In this document: piece after piece, positions 33,833 through 43,137 of the stretch
Numbering within the stretch: position 1 is the stretch's first letter
Layout of the letters: each line of letters opens with the position of its first letter
Assembly (NCBI GenBank): GCA_002425185.1
Contig: DILT01000013.1
Location: 496,001-560,000, forward strand
DNA length: 64,000 nucleotides
Direction: 5' to 3'
DNA from: Flammeovirgaceae bacterium UBA5585
GTDB lineage: Bacteria > Bacteroidota > Bacteroidia > Cytophagales > Cyclobacteriaceae
Translations under genes and position numbers: made by a program
Notes under the pieces: generated by a model
Seen by the model: only the letters and a program-made list of their open reading frames with translations
Database searches by the model: none
Told to the model about the DNA's origin: nothing

Positions 33833-34329
33833 ATCAATAAGTTAATAAGCCAAAGCAACAACCCTACACCTAGCCACATAACGTAAATCTTTCTGTTTCT
33901 TATTGATAAATTATTGCTACCCATAACTCTACTTCCTAAGAACACTCTAATGTCATTGTAGTTGGCAGTATTATTTTGGTAGATTGTAACGAATCTTTGT
34001 CCGTCAATATTGGTAATGTTTATTCCATCAGCTCCAGAGGTGAGACTAAACCGTAAATTCTGAATCGGTCTATGAATTCTTATAATTCCAATATAGTTGA
34101 GAGTCATTAGGCTGTTCCTAAATTTAACTTTTGGGAAAGTCACGGCAATGAAGAGGGGAATCGTCAAAAACACATAAATAATAAATCCCAACTCAGGGAA
34201 ATTAGAATTGACTTTAGAGTGTAAGATGGCAGCAATCAATAGAAAGAAAACGATCAGATCAATCAACATCAAAACTCCAATTACGATGAATTTTAAAATC
34301 AAATATCTTCTTGTTTCAATCACTTCCAT
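33829..34329 (-). CDS. Hypothetical membrane protein
   Basis: 166-aa protein with two N-terminal transmembrane helices (LILKFIVIGVLMLIDLIVFF and LGFIIYVFLTIPLFIAVTF), a central beta-rich soluble part of about 80 residues and one C-terminal helix (IYVMWLGVGLLLWLINLLI). The plan is like a bacterial PH-domain (bPH) protein, but this is not certain. Overlaps the PLP-enzyme gene by 4 bp, so the two are co-expressed. Confidence 0.7.
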   Translation of the reverse strand: MEVIETRRYLILKFIVIGVLMLIDLIVFFLLIAAILHSKVNSNFPELGFIIYVFLTIPLFIAVTFPKVKFRNSLMTLNYIGIIRIHRPIQNLRFSLTSGADGINITNIDGQRFVTIYQNNTANYNDIRVFLGSRVMGSNNLSIRNRKIYVMWLGVGLLLWLINLLI

Positions 34330-34376
34330 AAAGCCTTATTACTACTTCTAAATATTGATAAATTTTATTTTATTCA

Positions 34377-36230
34377 TTACCACCCCAATCCGTAATCTTC
34401 CCCATGATTACTCGATCCTCCCCAAAAACTTCCATTCTTCCAGTCGAAGTAAATGGCATTGATGGGTCCGCTGGTTCGTTCGCGGTATGAAGTCCGGTAT
34501 CCCATTTGTCCAAGTTCTTTTCGCGACCAGGGGGGCATTTGATTGTTGAGTATCAATGAGCCCGGTTGTTTTTCATGATCGCCAAAACTGGAAAACATCT
34601 GGTTGGTGATAAAGCTGGGCGCTTCGCAGGCTTCTTGCACCGTCATACCAAATTCTACCATGTTTAAAAAGAATTGAATGAGCAACTGATCCTGTTCATC
34701 ACCGGCTTGCTTGGCAAAAGAAATAAAAGGCTTACCGTCTTTTAGTGCCATGCTGGGTGTAAGCGTTACCCGCGGGCGTTTGCCGGGCTCTACAACATTG
34801 AAAGGATTTTCTTTTTCATCCAACACAAAGCTTTGCATGCGCTGACTCATACCGATACCGGTGTTACCGGCAATGCAGGCAGGCACCCAACCGCCACTGG
34901 GAGTAATGGACACTACCCAACCTTCTTTGTCGGCAGCTTCTACAGATGTTGTTCCGGCAGCAAAGTCTTCAAAGTATTTTTCATTTAGGGGGTTGTACAA
35001 ATTGCTTTGCGGGTTGCCCCACACTTTTAGCAGATCGGTGTACGGGTTTACTTTTCCTTCGTATGGATAAGGATCGCCCGGCCCAATTTTCGGATCGTTG
35101 CGATTTGGGTTGATGAGCTTCGCGCGTTCTTTGGCATATTCTTTTGAGAGCAAACCTTTCATGGGTTCTTCAGGTGCAAAGGCAGGATCACCGTAGTAGA
35201 AATCACGATCGGCAAAAGCCAGGTTCATGGATTGATATAAAGTGTGTATGTACCGCGATGTATTGTATCCCATCGACTTCAGATCAAAGTTTTCCAGGAT
35301 GTTCAGCGTTTGCAGCATCACCGGTCCTTGTGTCCATTGCTGAAGCTTGTACACCTCTATACCTTTGTAGGTAGTCATTAGCGGTTCTTCAATTTTTACT
35401 TTCCAGTTGGCCAGGTCTTGTTCGGTAATCAAACCGCCCTGCTCCTGGCAACCGCGTGCAAACTCTTTCGCGATATCACCTTTGTAAAACCGGTCGTAGG
35501 CTGCATAGATCGCTTCCTTCCGCGACTTACCCTTCTTCAATGCCTGCTGTTCAGTGTCCACTAATTTTTTCAGTGTTTCCAATAAATCTTTCTGTACAAA
35601 AATTTCACCGGCATACGGTGCTTCGCGTTGCTCACCCGGGTGTGTTAGAAAAACTTTTTTTGAATACGGCCATTCTTTAATGCGCGCTTTTTCACGTTCT
35701 ATGGAATTGGCGGTTTGCGCTTCTATCGGATAACCTTCAGCCATTTGCATGGCGGGCGTAAGCACATCTTTCAAACTCATCGTTCCATACTCGGCCAACA
35801 TAGTCATGAGTCCCCCTGGTGTGCCGGGCGTTACCGCTGCCAGGGGTCCGTATTGCGGGGGATACTTCATCCCCTTGTCTTTAAAAAATTGCGCAGTGGC
35901 TCCGGTGGGCGCTACGCCCAAGGCATTAATAGCAATAACTTTTTTGGTTTTCGGATTGTAAATAAGTGCCTGGGTTTCACCTCCCCAGCTCAGCACATCC
36001 CACATGGTGCAGGTTGCCGCCAGCATGGCGCAGGAAGCATCAACGGCATTACCGCCTTTGCTAAAAATCATAGCTCCGGCAGTTGCGGCCAGGGGCTTGC
36101 CGGTTACAGCCATCCAGTGCCTTCCGTGTAGCGGAGGTTTTTGGGTGGTTACCGGAAACGTATTGAAGGATTGACTTGTGGCCACCTGGGCGATCAAGAG
36201 AATTGTAAATAGTACGAATGACTCTTTCAT
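34377..36230 (-). CDS. Gamma-glutamyltransferase family protein
   Basis: 617-aa exported Ntn-hydrolase. The signal peptide is MKESFVLFTILLIAQVATSQ. The precursor autocleaves before a catalytic threonine, here in AAGTTSVEAADKEG (about residue 427), and the SGGWVP and GNTGIGMS stretches follow. Members hydrolyse or transfer gamma-glutamyl groups of glutathione-like compounds. TTSVEA differs from the classical TTHFSV around the nucleophile, as in many Bacteroidota paralogues, so activity on glutathione itself is uncertain. First gene of a - strand group with the membrane protein and the PLP enzyme. Confidence 0.88.
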   Translation of the reverse strand: MKESFVLFTILLIAQVATSQSFNTFPVTTQKPPLHGRHWMAVTGKPLAATAGAMIFSKGGNAVDASCAMLAATCTMWDVLSWGGETQALIYNPKTKKVIAINALGVAPTGATAQFFKDKGMKYPPQYGPLAAVTPGTPGGLMTMLAEYGTMSLKDVLTPAMQMAEGYPIEAQTANSIEREKARIKEWPYSKKVFLTHPGEQREAPYAGEIFVQKDLLETLKKLVDTEQQALKKGKSRKEAIYAAYDRFYKGDIAKEFARGCQEQGGLITEQDLANWKVKIEEPLMTTYKGIEVYKLQQWTQGPVMLQTLNILENFDLKSMGYNTSRYIHTLYQSMNLAFADRDFYYGDPAFAPEEPMKGLLSKEYAKERAKLINPNRNDPKIGPGDPYPYEGKVNPYTDLLKVWGNPQSNLYNPLNEKYFEDFAAGTTSVEAADKEGWVVSITPSGGWVPACIAGNTGIGMSQRMQSFVLDEKENPFNVVEPGKRPRVTLTPSMALKDGKPFISFAKQAGDEQDQLLIQFFLNMVEFGMTVQEACEAPSFITNQMFSSFGDHEKQPGSLILNNQMPPWSRKELGQMGYRTSYRERTSGPINAIYFDWKNGSFWGGSSNHGEDYGLGW

Positions 36231-36374
36231 AGACTTGGCTTTTGTTCGCAGCGTAATTTTAAAGATACTTCAATTTGATGATAACAGGTACACGCTTTTA
36301 CAATTGCTGCATTTAGCATGATATGCGGAAACAGTTGTGTATGAATTATTACATTTGAGGAGATCTATACAGCT

Positions 36375-37190
36375 ATGTTACACCCGGTAAAAGAAGCCAC
36401 CGAATTCCTTCAAAAGAAAATTAAGCACAAGCCCGAAGTGGGTGTGATTTTAGGTACGGGCCTTGGTAATTTATTTGTCGAGGAGATAAAAAATCCGATT
36501 ACGATTACCTACAATGTTATTCCTCATTTTCCGGTTACCACCGTAACCTCGCATAAGGGTCAGTTAATTTTTGGTGAGGTAAAGAAAAAGCAAGTAATGG
36601 TGATGCGTGGCCGCTTTCATTATTACGAAGGCTACAGCATGCAGCAAATTGCTTTACCCATTCGGGTAATGAAGCTGTTAGGAGTTAAAAACCTGCTGAT
36701 TTCCAATGCAGCCGGTAATTTGAATTTGAGTTGGCATAAGGGCGAGCTGATGATGCTGGATGATCATATTAACCTGCAACCGGATAATCCATTACGGGGT
36801 GAAAACTCTGAACTTTTCGGACCACGGTTTCCGGACATGAGTGAGCCGTACGCACAAAAATTAAACAAGAAGCTTCAGAAAATTGCCAGGGAAAATAAAA
36901 TCAACCTTCACAAGGGCGTGTATGCGGCTGTTCAGGGGCCAAGTATGGAAACACGGGCTGAATACCGGTACCTACGGATGCTTGGTGCCGATGCGGTGGG
37001 CATGAGTACCGTGCCTGAAGTGCTGGTGGCTAACCACATGGGCATCGCGTGTTGTGCGGTATCGGTGCTGACCAACGATTGCGATCCCGATCATTTAAAT
37101 CGGGTTGAGCTTCAAACCATTGTTGATACCGCTTCAGCTTCTGAGAAAAAACTGGTAACGCTGTTTACCGGATTAATCGGGCAATTATAA
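36375..37190 (+). CDS. Purine-nucleoside phosphorylase, copy 1
   Basis: 271-aa trimeric-type (family I) PNP: phosphorolysis of purine (deoxy)nucleosides to base and (deoxy)ribose 1-phosphate. Motifs: GVILGTGLGNL (phosphate loop), RGRFHYYEGY, LISNAAGNLN, QGPSMETRAEYR, GADAVGMSTVPEV and SVLTNDCDPD. The Asn of LTND matches human Asn243, the residue that prefers 6-oxopurines (inosine, guanosine). A close paralogue follows after 22 bp. Confidence 0.92.
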   Translation: MLHPVKEATEFLQKKIKHKPEVGVILGTGLGNLFVEEIKNPITITYNVIPHFPVTTVTSHKGQLIFGEVKKKQVMVMRGRFHYYEGYSMQQIALPIRVMKLLGVKNLLISNAAGNLNLSWHKGELMMLDDHINLQPDNPLRGENSELFGPRFPDMSEPYAQKLNKKLQKIARENKINLHKGVYAAVQGPSMETRAEYRYLRMLGADAVGMSTVPEVLVANHMGIACCAVSVLTNDCDPDHLNRVELQTIVDTASASEKKLVTLFTGLIGQL

Positions 37191-37212
37191 TTATATAAAG
37201 AGATCGGCAGTT

Positions 37213-38028
37213 ATGATGCATGAAATAAAAGAAGCTACTGATTTTCTTTTGAAACGTGGTGTTGTAAGCCCCGAAGTTGGCGTAATTCTTGGCACCGGGT
37301 TAGGAAACCTGTTCGTAAAGGAAATTAAATCACCGCTGGTTATTAATTATAATTCTATTCCTTTTTTTCCGATTTCTACTGTGGAGTATCATAAGGGCCA
37401 GTTGATTTATGGTGAAGTAAAAGGAAAAAAAGTGCTGGCCATGCAGGGCCGCTTTCACTATTACGAGGGCTACAGCCTGCAGCAAATAACCTTGCCGGTA
37501 CGTGTAATGAAATTACTGGGTATAAAAAATCTGTTGATCTCTAATGCTGCCGGCAACCTGAATCCAAAATGGAAAAAGGGTCAGCTCATGCTGATAGACG
37601 ATCACATCAATCTTATTCCGGACAACCCACTTCGCGGTGAGAACTACGAGTTGTTTGGTCCGCGCTTTCCGGATATGAGTGAACCATATTCCAAGGCGCT
37701 TAATAAAAAACTCAAGCAAATCGCGAAGGCAAAAAAAATCAGGCTAAATGAAGGTGTTTATATTCCGGTTATGGGTCCTAACCTGGAGACCCGGGCTGAA
37801 TATAGATTTCTAAGAAAAATCGGGGGGGATGCAGTGGGCATGAGTACGGCACCAGAAGTTATTGTAGCCAACCATATGGGCCTGCCTTGCTGTGCCATTT
37901 CAGTGCTAACCGATGATTGCGAGCCGGATGATCTGAAACCCGTTAACCTTACGGAGATTGTAAAGGTGGCCGGAAAAGCCGAGCCAAAGCTCACTGAGCT
38001 TTATGTGGAGTTGATTAATGAACTTTAG
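37213..38028 (+). CDS. Purine-nucleoside phosphorylase, copy 2 (base-site Asp variant)
   Basis: 271-aa tandem duplicate of the preceding PNP, roughly two-thirds identical by eye, with the same phosphate loop and GDAVGMSTAPEV. The differences lie in the purine pocket: MGPNLETRAE replaces QGPSMETRAE, and SVLTDDCEPD replaces SVLTNDCDPD, putting Asp where human PNP has Asn243. In human PNP the N243D change is known to favour adenosine, so this copy may accept 6-aminopurines. Start ATG 37213 (a second ATG follows directly). Confidence 0.9.
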   Translation: MMHEIKEATDFLLKRGVVSPEVGVILGTGLGNLFVKEIKSPLVINYNSIPFFPISTVEYHKGQLIYGEVKGKKVLAMQGRFHYYEGYSLQQITLPVRVMKLLGIKNLLISNAAGNLNPKWKKGQLMLIDDHINLIPDNPLRGENYELFGPRFPDMSEPYSKALNKKLKQIAKAKKIRLNEGVYIPVMGPNLETRAEYRFLRKIGGDAVGMSTAPEVIVANHMGLPCCAISVLTDDCEPDDLKPVNLTEIVKVAGKAEPKLTELYVELINEL

Positions 38029-38034
38029 TATTTT

Positions 38035-38172
38035 TACTGCTATAAGATCGATAATTGTCTTTCTTGACTCGTATATCCAATTATTAATTATTTTTAACTG
38101 CTATAGCAGTAATTATCATCACAAATGATAAAATATTGATATTTTTGACCATATTTTACCTTTATAACAGTA
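38035..38172. promoter_or_regulatory. HipB-type operators (TACTGYTATAA sites)
   Basis: The site TACTGCTATAA occurs at 38035-38045; a perfect palindrome ACTGCTATAGCAGT at 38097-38110; and the reverse form TTATAACAGTA at 38162-38172, immediately before the hipB start codon. Repeated half-sites over the promoter are as expected for autoregulation by HipB dimers. Confidence 0.65.
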
Positions 38173-38175
38173 AAA

Positions 38176-38412
38176 ATGGTGATTAAACAGCCCAAGTTAG
38201 GGGAAATTGTAAGGTATCATAGGAAAAGAGCTGGCCTTACACAAGTTGAATTGGCTAAACTGATCGGTGTTGGCAAGACGGTTATATATGATTTGGAAAA
38301 GGGTAAAGAGACCATACAACTCAACACACTTTCTAAAATTCTGGAGGGCCTTAATATTTCGGTAGAGTTACGTAGTCAATTAATGGATGAATTTAATCAT
38401 GCGCAAAGCTGA
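38176..38412 (+). CDS. hipB: HipB-like antitoxin / transcriptional repressor
   Basis: 78-aa HTH_3 protein: IVRYHRKRAGLTQVELAKLIGVGKTVIYDLEKGKETIQL covers the whole HTH domain. HipB represses its own operon and takes part in neutralising the toxin. First gene of a three-gene module; its end overlaps hipS by 14 bp. Length and motif fit the y4mF/HipB group. Confidence 0.92.
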   Translation: MVIKQPKLGEIVRYHRKRAGLTQVELAKLIGVGKTVIYDLEKGKETIQLNTLSKILEGLNISVELRSQLMDEFNHAQS

Positions 38413-38710
38413 AATCTATATTGATAAATTACGGATCGGCACACTTATCGAAGAAAGCAATGGCAAGTATCGATTTGAATATGAACAGGGATACAAAGGT
38501 TATCCGGTTTCACTAACTATGCCGGTTACCCAACAGATTTATCACTTTGATATTTTTCCGCCATTCTTTGATGGATTACTCCCGGAAGGCCCCCAGTTGG
38601 AAGGATTGTTACGCCAGCGAAAAATTGACCGGAACGATTTTATGGGGCAATTGCTTGCTGTCGGTCAGGATGTTGTTGGCCATTTGACAATTAAGGAGGC
38701 TCAGGAATGA
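38399..38710 (+). CDS. hipS: HipS-like antitoxin (HipA N-terminal subdomain 1)
   Basis: 103-aa protein equal to the first subdomain of HipA kinases (RKAEIYIDKLRIGTLIEESNGKYRFEYEQGY; FFDGLLPEGPQLEGLL). In HipBST systems this part is a separate protein and acts as the antitoxin of HipT. ATG at 38399 is chosen (MRKAEIYI); the track start at 38387 is upstream. Overlaps hipB by 14 bp and hipT by 4 bp, so all three are translationally linked. Confidence 0.88.
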   Translation: MRKAEIYIDKLRIGTLIEESNGKYRFEYEQGYKGYPVSLTMPVTQQIYHFDIFPPFFDGLLPEGPQLEGLLRQRKIDRNDFMGQLLAVGQDVVGHLTIKEAQE

Positions 38711-39633
38711 ATAGCTGCCCAATTACATATGAATTGTGCGGTGACCAAAAATATTCAGACGCAGGGCTTCGACTTTTGTCACCACGCTTACAACAGTTGA
38801 ATGACTTCCCCTATACAAAGGACGAACAAGTTCGTGAGGCGATGGCGAGGGCTGCAAAATTGTCGATCCAAGGGGTTCAGCCTAAGCTAAGCGTTCGGTT
38901 AAATCCTGCCAAAATGATTTTTGAAGTAGTTGATAGTAATGGAACGTACATCTTAAAACCACAAAATGATTATTACCCGGAACTGCCCGAAAATGAAGAT
39001 TTGACTATGCGTTTGGCAACTGTTGTAGGCATAGAGGTTCCGTTGCATGGAATGATTTATTCAAAAGATGGTAGTCTGTCGTATTTTATTAAACGCTTCG
39101 ATAGACTGCCACGCGGAAAAAAGATTGCATTGGAGGATTTTGCCCAACTAACCGGCAATACCAGAGAAACTAAATATAAATCCTCCATGGAGCGAGTGGC
39201 GCAAGTCATTGATCAATTTTGCACGTTTCCAATCATCGAAAGAATAAAGCTTTTCAGGCTAACCTTGTTCAGCTTCTTGTGCGGTAACGAAGATATGCAC
39301 CTGAAGAACTTCTCGTTGATAAGAAGGGAAGGAAAGATTGAACTTTCGCCCGCCTATGACCTGGTAAATTCAACCATTGCACTGCCAAATCCGATTGAAG
39401 AGTTTGCGCTTCCATTAATGGGACGAAAGAATAAGCTAACACGACATGATATTATTGATTCTTTCGGTAAAAATTATCTTGGAATCAATGACAGGATTTT
39501 AGATGAAACAGTACACGTTTTCCTGAGCGCAAAACTTAATTGGTACACGCTGATTGACAAAAGTTTTCTCTCCGAAACCATGAAGGGAAAATACAGAGAT
39601 TTAGTAGAGAGCAGGTTCAGAAGGATTTTTTAA
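38707..39633 (+). CDS. hipT: HipT-like serine/threonine kinase toxin
   Basis: 308-aa HipA-type kinase lacking the N-terminal subdomain. The Gly-rich loop region reads KLSIQGVQPKLS (residues 51-62), the catalytic loop is GNEDMHLKNFSLI, and the metal-binding Asp is in LSPAYDLV. E. coli O127 HipT phosphorylates tryptophanyl-tRNA synthetase and carries two autophosphorylated serines (S57, S59); here the matching residues are S53 and Q55, so one site is lost. The stop overlaps the convergent uvrA stop by 4 bp. Confidence 0.88.
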   Translation: MNSCPITYELCGDQKYSDAGLRLLSPRLQQLNDFPYTKDEQVREAMARAAKLSIQGVQPKLSVRLNPAKMIFEVVDSNGTYILKPQNDYYPELPENEDLTMRLATVVGIEVPLHGMIYSKDGSLSYFIKRFDRLPRGKKIALEDFAQLTGNTRETKYKSSMERVAQVIDQFCTFPIIERIKLFRLTLFSFLCGNEDMHLKNFSLIRREGKIELSPAYDLVNSTIALPNPIEEFALPLMGRKNKLTRHDIIDSFGKNYLGINDRILDETVHVFLSAKLNWYTLIDKSFLSETMKGKYRDLVESRFRRIF

Positions 39634-42479
39634 GGGAGCAGCTTTTCTTTCAAAAACTCAGCCGTGTAACTGCCCTTTGCCTTCTTCACCATATCCTCGG
39701 GCGTTCCGGAAAATAATAGTTTACCTCCCTTTTTTTCACCGCCTTCAGGGCCCAGATCAATAATCCAGTCAGCACATTTTATTACCTCCAGGTTGTGTTC
39801 AATTACAATTACCGTATGCCCCTGGTCAACCAGTGCATTCATGGCTCTCAGTAATTTAGAAATATCATGAAAGTGCAGTCCGGTGGTGGGTTCATCGAAA
39901 ATGAAAAGAATCCGGCCATCAGGAGAATTTTTTCCAAGGAAAGAAGCGAGTTTAACGCGTTGTGCCTCGCCCCCGCTTAAGGTATTCGAGGATTGCCCGA
40001 GCTTTACATACCCCATGCCCACATCAAACAACGGTTGGATTTTTTCGTGAATGGATTTTTTGTCCTTAAAAAATTCAAGCCCCTCTTCCACCGTCATGTT
40101 CAGCACATCGGCAATAGAAGCACCGTTGTACTCAACCTCCAACACCTCTTGCTTAAAGCGTTTGCCATGGCAACTTTCGCATTTCAAAAAGATATCGGCC
40201 ATGAACTGCATCTCTACTTTTATTTCACCTTCGCCTTCACAGGTTTCGCAGCGGCCACCTTCTACGTTAAATGAAAAATGTGAAGGCTTGTAGCCGCGTT
40301 GTTTGGCCAATGGCTGATCGGCATAAAGTTGCCGGATGGCATCGTATGCTTTTACGTATGAAATGGGGTTGGAGCGGGATGATTTTCCAATGGGATTTTG
40401 ATCCACAAACTCAACCTGGGTGATGCGGGACAAATCGCCCTCCAGTTTATCGTATTTACCGGGCGACTCTGCAACCGATCCGCTTAGGCGGCCAACTGCT
40501 GGATAAAGAATTTTTTTGATAAGGGTTGATTTCCCTGAACCGCTTACACCGGTAACCACTGTTAACACACCTAATGGAAATTGAACGGTAAGATTTTTCA
40601 GGTTGTTCTCCCGTGCACCGGCAACGGTGATGGAGTCTTTCCATTTTCTGCGTTTGGCCGGAATATCAATTTTATCTTTTCCGGTTAAATAGTTGGTGGT
40701 GTGCGAAACGAATTTTCCCTGTCCATTGGTCAGGCGGGCATTCAGGTCCTTTAACGTGCCCTGAAACACAAGTTGCCCACCATGAGCACCGGCCTCCGGG
40801 CCGATGTCAATAAGTTGATCGGCAGCACGCATGATTTCTTCTTCGTGTTCTACCACAATAACGGTGTTGCCCAAATCTCGTAACGATTTGAGCACCTCAA
40901 TCATCCGGGCCGTGTCTTTCGGGTGCAGGCCGATACTTGGTTCATCCATAATATACATCGACCCCACCAACGCACTGCCTAATGATGTGGCCAGTTTTAT
41001 GCGCTGGTACTCGCCACCCGAAAGTGTGGAGGTAAGCCGGTTTAAGGTTAAATAACCCAACCCTACTTTCACCAGGTATTCCAGTCGTGTAGTAATTTCA
41101 GTTAAAATTCTATTCGATACTTTTTTGTCGTATTCAGGTAATTTGAGTTTGGTAAAGAAATCCAGCGCATCTTCCATAGGTAATAGCGCCAGGTCAATGA
41201 TAGAGGTATTGGCAATCTTTACATAGTGTGCATCCTTGCGTAAGCGTGTTCCTTTACAATCGGGGCAGTTGGTTCTTCCGCGGTAGCGCGATAACAAAAC
41301 CCGGTATTGTATTTTGTGTGTTTTGGATTCGAGATGCTTAAAGAAAGCATGAATGCCATCGAAGTAAGGGTTACCATTCCACAACACTTCTTTTTCCTTT
41401 TCTGATAATTCATGGTAGGGCCGGTGAATCGGGAAATCGAACTTGATGCCGTTTTTCAACAACGGTTTTAACCATTCGCCCATTACTTCGCTTCGCCAGG
41501 GGGCAATGGCTCCTTCATAAACCGAAAGTGATTTATCGGGTATTACCAGGTCTTCATCAATACCCAAAACTTTTCCAAATCCTTCGCAGGTGCGGCAGGC
41601 GCCATAAGGATTGTTGAAGCTGAAAAAATTTACGGATGGCTCGGTGAATCTCATGCCGTCCAGCTCAAACCGGTCGGAGAAGTGCATGGACTTATGCCCC
41701 TCGGCATAAATAATACACTCATCATTTCCCTCATAGAAAGCAGTTTGTACCGAATCGGAAAGCCTGAAGGTGGCATCCTCATCGCTGGCATTTACGGCAG
41801 CACGATCAATAAGTATTTCGAGCCGCACATCCTTTACTGCTGCTTTTTTCTTTTCCGCTAAAAGCTCTTCTATAAATTTTGGCTCACCGTCCACCAGCAC
41901 ACGTGCAAAGCCTTTGCTCAACAGCAGATTTAATTCTTCCTGGATTTTCCGTCCCTTCTTCAACGTAAGCGGGCTGGCTACCATAATGCGGGTGCCTTCA
42001 GCAAGTTTGTTGATTTCGTTTACCACATCGGTAACCGTATCGCGCTTTACCTCTTTACCGCTGATGGGGGAATAGGTTTTACCGATACGGGCGAACAGGA
42101 GTTTCAGGTAATCATAAACTTCTGTGGTTGTGCCCACGGTTGACCGTGGGTTGCGTGTGCTAACCTTTTGTTCAATGGCAATAGCGGGCGATACACCGCG
42201 GATGTAATCCACTTCGGGTTTTTCCATGCGGCCCAGGAACTGACGGGCATAGGCGCTTAAGCTTTCAACATACATGCGCTGCCCCTCGGCAAACAAGGTA
42301 TCGAATGCCAATGACGATTTGCCTGACCCGGAAAGCCCGGTAACCACCACCAGTTTATTTCTGGGAATAGCGACACTCAGGTTTTTCAGGTTGTTTACCC
42401 GGGCCCGTTTTATGATGATGTATTCTTTGGGATCGAGGTTGTCGAGTTGAGTGTCAGTCACGAGGGTATCCGGGTTCAC
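39630..42479 (-). CDS. uvrA: Excinuclease ABC subunit A
   Basis: 949-aa damage-sensing ATPase of nucleotide excision repair, works with UvrB and UvrC. Two ABC ATPase units are seen: Walker A GLSGSGKSSLAFDT (near residue 50) and GVSGSGKSTLIKKI (about 640), ABC signatures TLSGGEYQRIKLA and TLSGGEAQRVKLA. Zinc-binding pairs appear as CRTCEGFG, NCPDCKGT, CETCEGEG and CESCHG. Start is GTG at 42479. Full length. Confidence 0.98.
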   Translation of the reverse strand: MNPDTLVTDTQLDNLDPKEYIIIKRARVNNLKNLSVAIPRNKLVVVTGLSGSGKSSLAFDTLFAEGQRMYVESLSAYARQFLGRMEKPEVDYIRGVSPAIAIEQKVSTRNPRSTVGTTTEVYDYLKLLFARIGKTYSPISGKEVKRDTVTDVVNEINKLAEGTRIMVASPLTLKKGRKIQEELNLLLSKGFARVLVDGEPKFIEELLAEKKKAAVKDVRLEILIDRAAVNASDEDATFRLSDSVQTAFYEGNDECIIYAEGHKSMHFSDRFELDGMRFTEPSVNFFSFNNPYGACRTCEGFGKVLGIDEDLVIPDKSLSVYEGAIAPWRSEVMGEWLKPLLKNGIKFDFPIHRPYHELSEKEKEVLWNGNPYFDGIHAFFKHLESKTHKIQYRVLLSRYRGRTNCPDCKGTRLRKDAHYVKIANTSIIDLALLPMEDALDFFTKLKLPEYDKKVSNRILTEITTRLEYLVKVGLGYLTLNRLTSTLSGGEYQRIKLATSLGSALVGSMYIMDEPSIGLHPKDTARMIEVLKSLRDLGNTVIVVEHEEEIMRAADQLIDIGPEAGAHGGQLVFQGTLKDLNARLTNGQGKFVSHTTNYLTGKDKIDIPAKRRKWKDSITVAGARENNLKNLTVQFPLGVLTVVTGVSGSGKSTLIKKILYPAVGRLSGSVAESPGKYDKLEGDLSRITQVEFVDQNPIGKSSRSNPISYVKAYDAIRQLYADQPLAKQRGYKPSHFSFNVEGGRCETCEGEGEIKVEMQFMADIFLKCESCHGKRFKQEVLEVEYNGASIADVLNMTVEEGLEFFKDKKSIHEKIQPLFDVGMGYVKLGQSSNTLSGGEAQRVKLASFLGKNSPDGRILFIFDEPTTGLHFHDISKLLRAMNALVDQGHTVIVIEHNLEVIKCADWIIDLGPEGGEKKGGKLLFSGTPEDMVKKAKGSYTAEFLKEKLLP

Positions 42480-42514
42480 CGGGGTAAATTAGTAATTATA
42501 GCTGTGCTGTAATG

Positions 42515-42546
42515 GAATAAAAAACACCATCGGTGAGGATGGTGTT
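42515..42546 (-). terminator. Rho-independent terminator after the acidic-protein gene
   Basis: On the - strand, AACACCATC (42546-42538) pairs with GATGGTGTT (42531-42523) around a 6-nt loop, followed by a T-run (42522-42515). It ends the gene at 42571-42960 before uvrA begins. Confidence 0.85.
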
Positions 42547-42570
42547 CCGTTTACTTGGGTTTATTAATGG

Positions 42571-42960
42571 TTAATTATCAAAGTCGGGGTCGTAGCTTGC
42601 TTCCCGGCTTCGCTTGGCGCCCCCCTCATCATCATCGCCAAAGCCATCATCGTCCCCACCCGATTCGAAGTCGTCATTCGAGCCATAGTCGTCATCTCCG
42701 CCTCCATCGCTGTCAAATTCCTGCGGGGCACCCGATTCCACATCGTAGCCGCCATCGCTGTTTTTGGTGGCCGGCACCTTTACCAGGTATATAGCGTCAT
42801 CGGTTTCCAGCGGAAACACGAAAATGGGCTCTTTTTTGGCATTCATGATGCGGGTAATGCTGCTTTCATACCCATTTGGGTACTGTCGCTTTAAAAGTTC
42901 GTGCAGGTCCTCGCTCAGGTTCTCCAGACTTTTAATAATTCGCTTTTTGTTAACGGACAT
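42571..42960 (-). CDS. Conserved protein with acidic low-complexity tail
   Basis: 129-aa soluble protein. Residues 1-75 form a small folded domain (KRIIKSLENLSEDLHELLKRQYP, FVFPLETDDAIYLVKVP). Residues about 76-115 are nearly all Asp, Gly, Ser and Glu, an intrinsically disordered acidic tail. Similar proteins seem common in Cytophagales, but I cannot give a function. It has its own terminator. Confidence 0.75.
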   Translation of the reverse strand: MSVNKKRIIKSLENLSEDLHELLKRQYPNGYESSITRIMNAKKEPIFVFPLETDDAIYLVKVPATKNSDGGYDVESGAPQEFDSDGGGDDDYGSNDDFESGGDDDGFGDDDEGGAKRSREASYDPDFDN

Positions 42961-43137
42961 AGGGTTTTAGGCTCAAAAAATCGAAAGCAAATACCTAAAG
43001 AATTTTAGTTACAGACAAGAATTTTGAGGAAATTATTTGTGCTGTTTCGGAATATTAATATCTTTTCATCCTTATTGTTCCACCAAACCCCCTTACAATA
43101 TCGAGATAGACTTCTACGTTACCTAAATGTGAGATAG

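Noticed and set aside
35715..36131. 138-aa + strand ORF
   Set aside because: Antisense to the well supported gamma-glutamyltransferase gene; the residue pattern is not protein-like and no start context is seen.
38387..39633. hipA gene split by a frameshift
   Set aside because: The split falls exactly at the border of HipA subdomain 1, with 4-bp coupling and own starts, as in described HipBST systems.
42555..42794. 79-aa + strand ORF rich in His, Arg and Ser
   Set aside because: Artefact of reading the repetitive acidic tail of the gene at 42571-42960 on the opposite strand.
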